Below are positions 59,995 through 64,000 of a stretch of DNA of 64,000 bases, one piece after another (the stretch's first letter is position 1; every line of letters begins with the position of its first letter). Made by a program: the position numbers and the translations under genes. The DNA is from Trichopria drosophilae. Its lineage: Eukaryota > Arthropoda > Insecta > Hymenoptera > Diapriidae. The notes under the pieces were generated by a model. The model was given only the letters and a program-made list of their open reading frames with translations. It did no database searches and was not told the origin of the DNA. The stretch spans positions 21,425,001 through 21,489,000 of the forward strand of contig CM059587.1 in the NCBI GenBank assembly GCA_030407085.1, in the 5' to 3' direction.

Positions 59995-60918
59995 CAGAGA
60001 AAAACATAAGTCTTAAAGTTGTTACATCTTAAATTCATCATTAGGTGAGGCTTAATTTCAGCCCAAAATTGCGTTAATTTTATTAAATTCAGTCAATATT
60101 TAGGCTTAAAGTCGTACTTTCAAACAACAAAACTGACTTTCAGCCGATAGGGGAGAGTGGGGTAGACTGTGGTTCCACTAAAGATTTTTCGAAAACTGTG
60201 CACCGAAAAAATCCAATGGTTTTGTATAATATTAAGGTTCATTGCCAATCGAAAAAACTTAAAAATAACGGGGTTCATAAGGGCGGTGGTGAGTGATAGA
60301 TAAATATGAGTTTCGAGGTATCTAAAGTAACCTTTTTGTCTCAATCTCCTTGTGTCATAAATTGACATATATTTCTTCTGTATCTTTAGTAAGGCATCAA
60401 CCGAATAATAGAATAATCAAAGATAATAATCGAATTAAAAAATTAACCTAAAAATATTAAATTTCTTAAAATTTAATGAAAATTGTAAAAATCATCATGT
60501 GGGGTTCATTGTGACACAGAATTGTGGGACAGTGTGTGACATAACCTGCAGATTGTATTATTTAACAAAATATTGTTTTGGAGATTGGAATTAAATACAA
60601 AATGTAACAAAAATTTTCGCTGTGATAAAACGTGAATTTGTAACGAATAAGCAAGTATATACGATAAAAAATTCGTTATTATTATTTTGATATGGAATTT
60701 ATAAATATAAAATTATTAATGAAATATAATTGTAAAAATCATAATAACATCATAACGTATTTTAAAAAAATTATTTCCCTGCCTTACATCATACGTCACA
60801 TTGTACCCTACAGTGTAATTGACTTAATTTAAGAAAATTAGCCCAATTTTAGGCTGAAATTAAATCTTTTACAGTGATTAATTTGAGACGTAACCATTTT
60901 AAGACTATTTTTCCTGTG
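59995..60918. mobile_element. Interrupted copy of the CACAGAAAA-family MITE
   Basis: The left part (59995-60148) has CAGAGAAAAA, AAGTCTTAAAGTTGTTACAT and AGGCTTAATTTCAGCCC. The right part (60812-60918) has TGACTTAATTTAAGAAAATT, GGCTGAAATTAA and AAGACTATTTTTCCTGTG. Both match 14399-14751 in order. TA precedes the left end; AA follows the right end. The middle is replaced by a foreign insertion. Confidence 0.8.
60149..60811 (+). mobile_element. GGGGTAGACTGTG repeat, copy 2, inserted in a MITE
   Basis: Begins GGGGAGAGTGGGGTAGACTG and ends ACATTGTACCCTAC; these ends are imperfectly inverted (GTGGGGTAGACTGTG against GTAGGGTACAATGTG). The first 350 bp is homologous to 23127-23460. The remainder (GTGGGGTTCATTGTGACACA near 60500) also matches a fragment near 38265. 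No coding capacity. Confidence 0.7.
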
Positions 60919-60943
60919 AACCCTTTCCGGCAAGTAGCTAGTG

Positions 60944-61147
60944 CAATGTGGTTCTGAAAAAGAGGACCTCGACCATGTTATTTGGCAATGCACTAAATAC
61001 GAAAACCATCGAAAAATCCTAGTAAATAAATTAAGACGTTTAAATTATCAGTCGCCTTACTGCATGCAAGCATTTTTGTACAAACCAAACACTCAAGTCT
61101 TAATGTACATACATGCGTTTCTTGAAAAATGTAATCTTAGTATATAA
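60944..61147 (+). pseudogene. LINE reverse-transcriptase C-terminus (5'-truncated)
   Basis: The frame reads CGSEKEDLDHVIWQCTKYE followed by a basic, leucine-rich tail and stop. The C.....ED..H..W.C..Y pattern is the cysteine/histidine motif near the end of ORF2 in jockey/R1/I-type LINEs. Only the last ~67 codons are present; the start at 60944 is the truncation point, not a start codon. No catalytic domain remains, so the copy is dead on arrival. Confidence 0.75.
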
Positions 61148-61240
61148 GAAAAACTGTCAAAACTTTTTGTAGAATTGTATGTTATAGTTTATGTCGAATA
61201 ACCCTTCAAAGGGTTAAAGACCTAATAAAAAAAAAAAAAA
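60944..61240 (+). mobile_element. 5'-truncated LINE insertion with poly(A) tail and target duplication
   Basis: Consists of the ORF2 C-terminus, about 70 bp of 3' untranslated sequence with the hairpin AACCCTTCAAAGGGTT (about 61200-61215), and an A tail from about 61226. AAGTAGCTAGTG at 60932-60943 is repeated exactly at 61241-61252, a 12-bp target-site duplication, as expected for target-primed reverse transcription. The host element's other arm has the uninterrupted sequence, which confirms the insertion point. Confidence 0.9.
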
Positions 61241-61495
61241 AAGTAGCTAGTGGCAAAATGGCAGTCACAGGCAAATGCTCAATTGGATTGACCTGAGAAT
61301 TTATATCCAGAGGTCTCTGATGTCACTGATTATTAATCTGCACTCGGATTTTAAAAATTCAAAATGTCGGATTCATGATGGTCGATCAAAATGCTAGAAA
61401 TTACCGGATCCTGATTCTACGGGAAAAAACCGAGTAAATTTTTGTATCTGAAAAGGGTATTCGATCAACCTATTTGTTTATAATTATTCATTACG

Positions 61496-61498
<3 letters not shown>

Positions 61499-61571
<73 letters not shown>
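61499..61571. repeat. (AT)n microsatellite
   Basis: An uninterrupted run of about 36 AT dinucleotides in the centre of the inverted-repeat element at 60921-61876. It is likely to be length-polymorphic and to form a hairpin. Confidence 0.97.
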
Positions 61572-61573
<2 letters not shown>

Positions 61574-61880
61574 TTTCAGAAGCGAATATCTGTTGTACGT
61601 ATAAAAAATAAAAAGGTTTTAGAGTCACTGATTAATAATCTAAGTTCATATTCGTAATCAACGGTGTCAAAACCCCTGAATACTCAGTTTTATCTCAATT
61701 TGGTCATTTTTTCATTTTGATCGGTCATCATGACTCCGTCATTTTGGATGTTTAAAATTAGAGTTCAAAATCGTAATCATCGACTTCAGAAACCTCTGTA
61801 TATAAATTCTCAGGTCAATCCAATTAAACGTTTGCCTGTGACTGCCATTTTACCACTAGCTACTTCCTGGAATGCTTTAA

Positions 61881-64000
61881 TGTTTATTGCTTTATGTCTC
61901 GAAAACTATCCATTTTTTGCTTTGCGCACATGACAACTTTTATCAGGCTGCCATGAACTACATTATATTTCAATTGCATCAATTTTTACCGCAAAAATTT
62001 ACATTCATTCTGATAAAAATGACTACAACTTCTTAGCATTTTTCCTATTAAGATAGTAAACATTACAATAAAATCAAATCATTTTTACTAGGAAAAGTCT
62101 GTCCCAAAATTATCATATGAAATGATAAAATTTCCAACAAAATGTTTCTCCGTGTATCTACCCGAATGTGTGTAAATTAGGGTGTCCCGAAAAAAAATAT
62201 TTTTTCAAATTTGATAATGAGACAGTTCGGGCATAATTTGTAGCCTCTGACTACACGTTTTGCGCAAGAAGCTTGAAATTTGTAAATAATTAGTAAATAA
62301 ACTATCGTTATGATTCACTATCTTTAGTATAAAGCCAGTTTTATTTAATTTTAAGGTTAGATGTTAGGAACGTGTATTTTAGCAATAGGCATTTAGTTAA
62401 TTGATTTAGTTAATTAGCAATATTAGGGGCTAACTGGCATAACTATGCTCAAAACCTATCGGGAACGATAGAACTATTGTTAGGAATCCAACGTCAGTTT
62501 TAAAAAATTAAAAATGGCGGCTGTATCAAATATGACTACAATAACCACAATTACATTACAAACCATCATAGAAAATTAAACGGCGACTTAACGTCAAGAA
62601 AATAAAAAATCGGGTATTTGTTTCTCACCGAAAGAGTATTTTCCGTCACAAAATTCCTCCACCATAGGTGAAGAAACTAGTTCTAGTATTAATATATATT
62701 TTTTAAAAAGCTAACATCATTATCACAAAATGGCTACTACAGTGAGAAATTTCTTTTTAAAAGTTAACAAATTTTTTTAATGAAATTTATATACTAAGGA
62801 AAAAATGTTCTAAGAATAAAAATGACTTAGAATCTGTCAAAGAATATGCCAAATTTTTTCGGAAGATATTGATGAATCTTTTGATTTTTCGAAATTTTAA
62901 AAAATGTCGTTTGAAAAATTTGAAAATTTTTGAAGTATTCTTTGACCAATTCTAAGATATTTTTGTTCCAAGCAAAATTTTTCTAAAGTTTATAGTTTTT
63001 GAGAAAAAAAAATTGTTTATCTTTTCTAGATTTAAAGAATAACAATTTATTTTATCGAAAACTATAAACTTTTGAAAAATTGCATTACAACAAAAATTTT
63101 CAAAGAATTCAATAACCAAAACCCAAAAGTACAATAAGTAAACAAATATTTACATTTTTACTGAAATCAATGTTTACAATTGACCGATAAATACCAAGAA
63201 ATTCCATCATGTTTATTTCAAAACGGTCGAGTAATAAACAATTACTAATTATAGGTATGTAAATTTAGCGACAAATTCCTATAATTTATGAAAACTTGCA
63301 TAATTCTGACAATTTTCATCCAAGAAAAGCGTTTTCAACGCGACATTAAATTCAACAATAATTAAAAAACATTTTCCAATATGAAATAATACCGACAAAA
63401 CATTGTCCAAATTGAAAACAAGGGAAAACACCGTAAATACTTTCAATTGTTATCCCGTATTTATTTTAGTTTCTTAGATTAAGTCAGATCGTTGGAAAAG
63501 TAAACTTTTCAGCATTAAACAAACAACTTTCTCGGCGTAAATTTGGATTTTGGGGGTATCTGAGCAAATTATAGTGTATCAATTTTTTTAGTGCGACTTG
63601 ACCGACACATTGTACTATAGGTCTCCTATAAGTACCTGCAGTTTTTTATTTTTTGGAGCACCGGGTGAGGTATAAAATGCCTCCGACTTATTGCCGTGAA
63701 AAATTACCATGTCCTACCACTGTCTTAATTTTTTCGTACCGCGTTTTGGCTAATAACTCGCCAAACCAGCGTGAGAAATCTCTAGGGGATTTTGCAGATA
63801 CCAACAGTAATAGAGGCAGTCTCGATTTCCTGGTTGGCATATTATGAAATAACTTCAGATTAGGATCTTACTTATTCCAATTCTTCGGATCAAATGGCTG
63901 GATATATCCCAGTATACCTGTATTGGAAAGCCGTTTTATGATCACCGATCAAATAAGTGGGTTGTATTATATACGTTAGTCAAGTACCCATATGCTCCTT
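61881..64000. other. AT-rich sequence with a few repeat remnants
   Basis: An AAAATGGCGGCTG word at about 62510, after an AACGTCAG stretch, resembles the 121-bp core. ACATTTTG-like sequence to CTCCGTGTA at about 62135-62155 looks like a lone MITE end. Positions 62790-63130 share the AAAACTATAAACTTTTGAAAA and TTCTAAGATATTTTTGTTC wording of the 42-kb fold-back centre, partly self-inverted, and may be a remnant. No gene was recognised; frames at 62952-63134 and 63653-63847 have no domain. Confidence 0.35.

Larger units (their letters stand above)
60921..61876. mobile_element. Inverted-repeat element with TTAA-type ends, holding a LINE insertion
   Basis: The left arm from CCCTTTCCGGCAAGTAGC and the right arm ending GCTACTTCCTGGAATGCT are inverted. 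Pairing continues through AAAATGGCAGTCACAGGCAA, TTGGATTGACCTGAGAATTT and an internal 121-bp-type unit in each arm (ACTGATTATTAATCTG near 61323, CGTAATCAACGGTGTC near 61652). TTAA follows the right end (61877-61880); the left flank is TGAA, a likely mutated TTAA. The CCCTTTCCGG start resembles the intact piggyBac terminus. The interior holds a long (AT)n run. Confidence 0.75.

Overview
The window looks like AT-rich nuclear DNA from an animal, most likely an insect. The evidence is the many TTAA- and TA-flanked DNA transposon remnants, a piggyBac transposase, fragments of LINE, Penelope-like and other arthropod repeat-associated proteins, and the lack of any prokaryotic gene organisation. I cannot name the species from sequence alone. 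I found no intact host protein-coding gene. The stretch reads as intergenic or deep intronic DNA full of transposable elements (TEs), with a few GC/CpG-richer islands that could be regulatory or non-coding host sequence.

The centrepiece is a complete piggyBac-type transposon at 15998-19709. It has perfect 13-bp terminal inverted repeats (CCCTTTGCGGTAC), a TTAA duplication on each side, and an uninterrupted 546-codon transposase at 17112-18752 with candidate DDD residues and a C-terminal cysteine-rich domain. Around the gene lie arrays of a ~121-bp repeat. The left array changes orientation partway, the right array does not, and a perfect 22-bp palindrome sits directly inside the right terminal repeat. 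Decayed relatives of the 121-bp unit, recognisable by a GGATCCAATATGGC-like core and a GGGGTCGCTGATTACGAAT-like core, occur at a dozen or more other places.

The rest of the annotatable sequence is mostly non-autonomous. Large fold-back elements lie at 2584-4066, 11741-12610, 23745-25464 (with a 161-bp tandem array in one arm only), 40737-41399 and 41674-42864; the last two have TTAA on both sides. A truncated copy of the 42-kb fold-back at 27135-27972 has been split by a 402-bp MITE (miniature inverted-repeat element). Several MITEs flanked by TA lie at 13378, 14399, 27175, 29150, 30214, 45629 and 48055. A clear nested insertion occupies 59995-61876. There, one MITE is interrupted by a GGGGTAGACTGTG repeat, and the neighbouring TTAA-type inverted-repeat element is interrupted by a 5'-truncated LINE with a poly(A) tail and a 12-bp target-site duplication.

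Protein relics other than the piggyBac gene are a WHFF..SHGKG family pseudogene (53721-54155), a LINE reverse-transcriptase C-terminus (60944-61147), and a probable Penelope-like reverse-transcriptase fragment (48460-48744). GC-richer islands with no recognised product lie near 4.2-5.3, 25.9-26.8, 35.9-36.9, 44.6-45.4, 55.4-56.1 and 59.0-60.0 kb.
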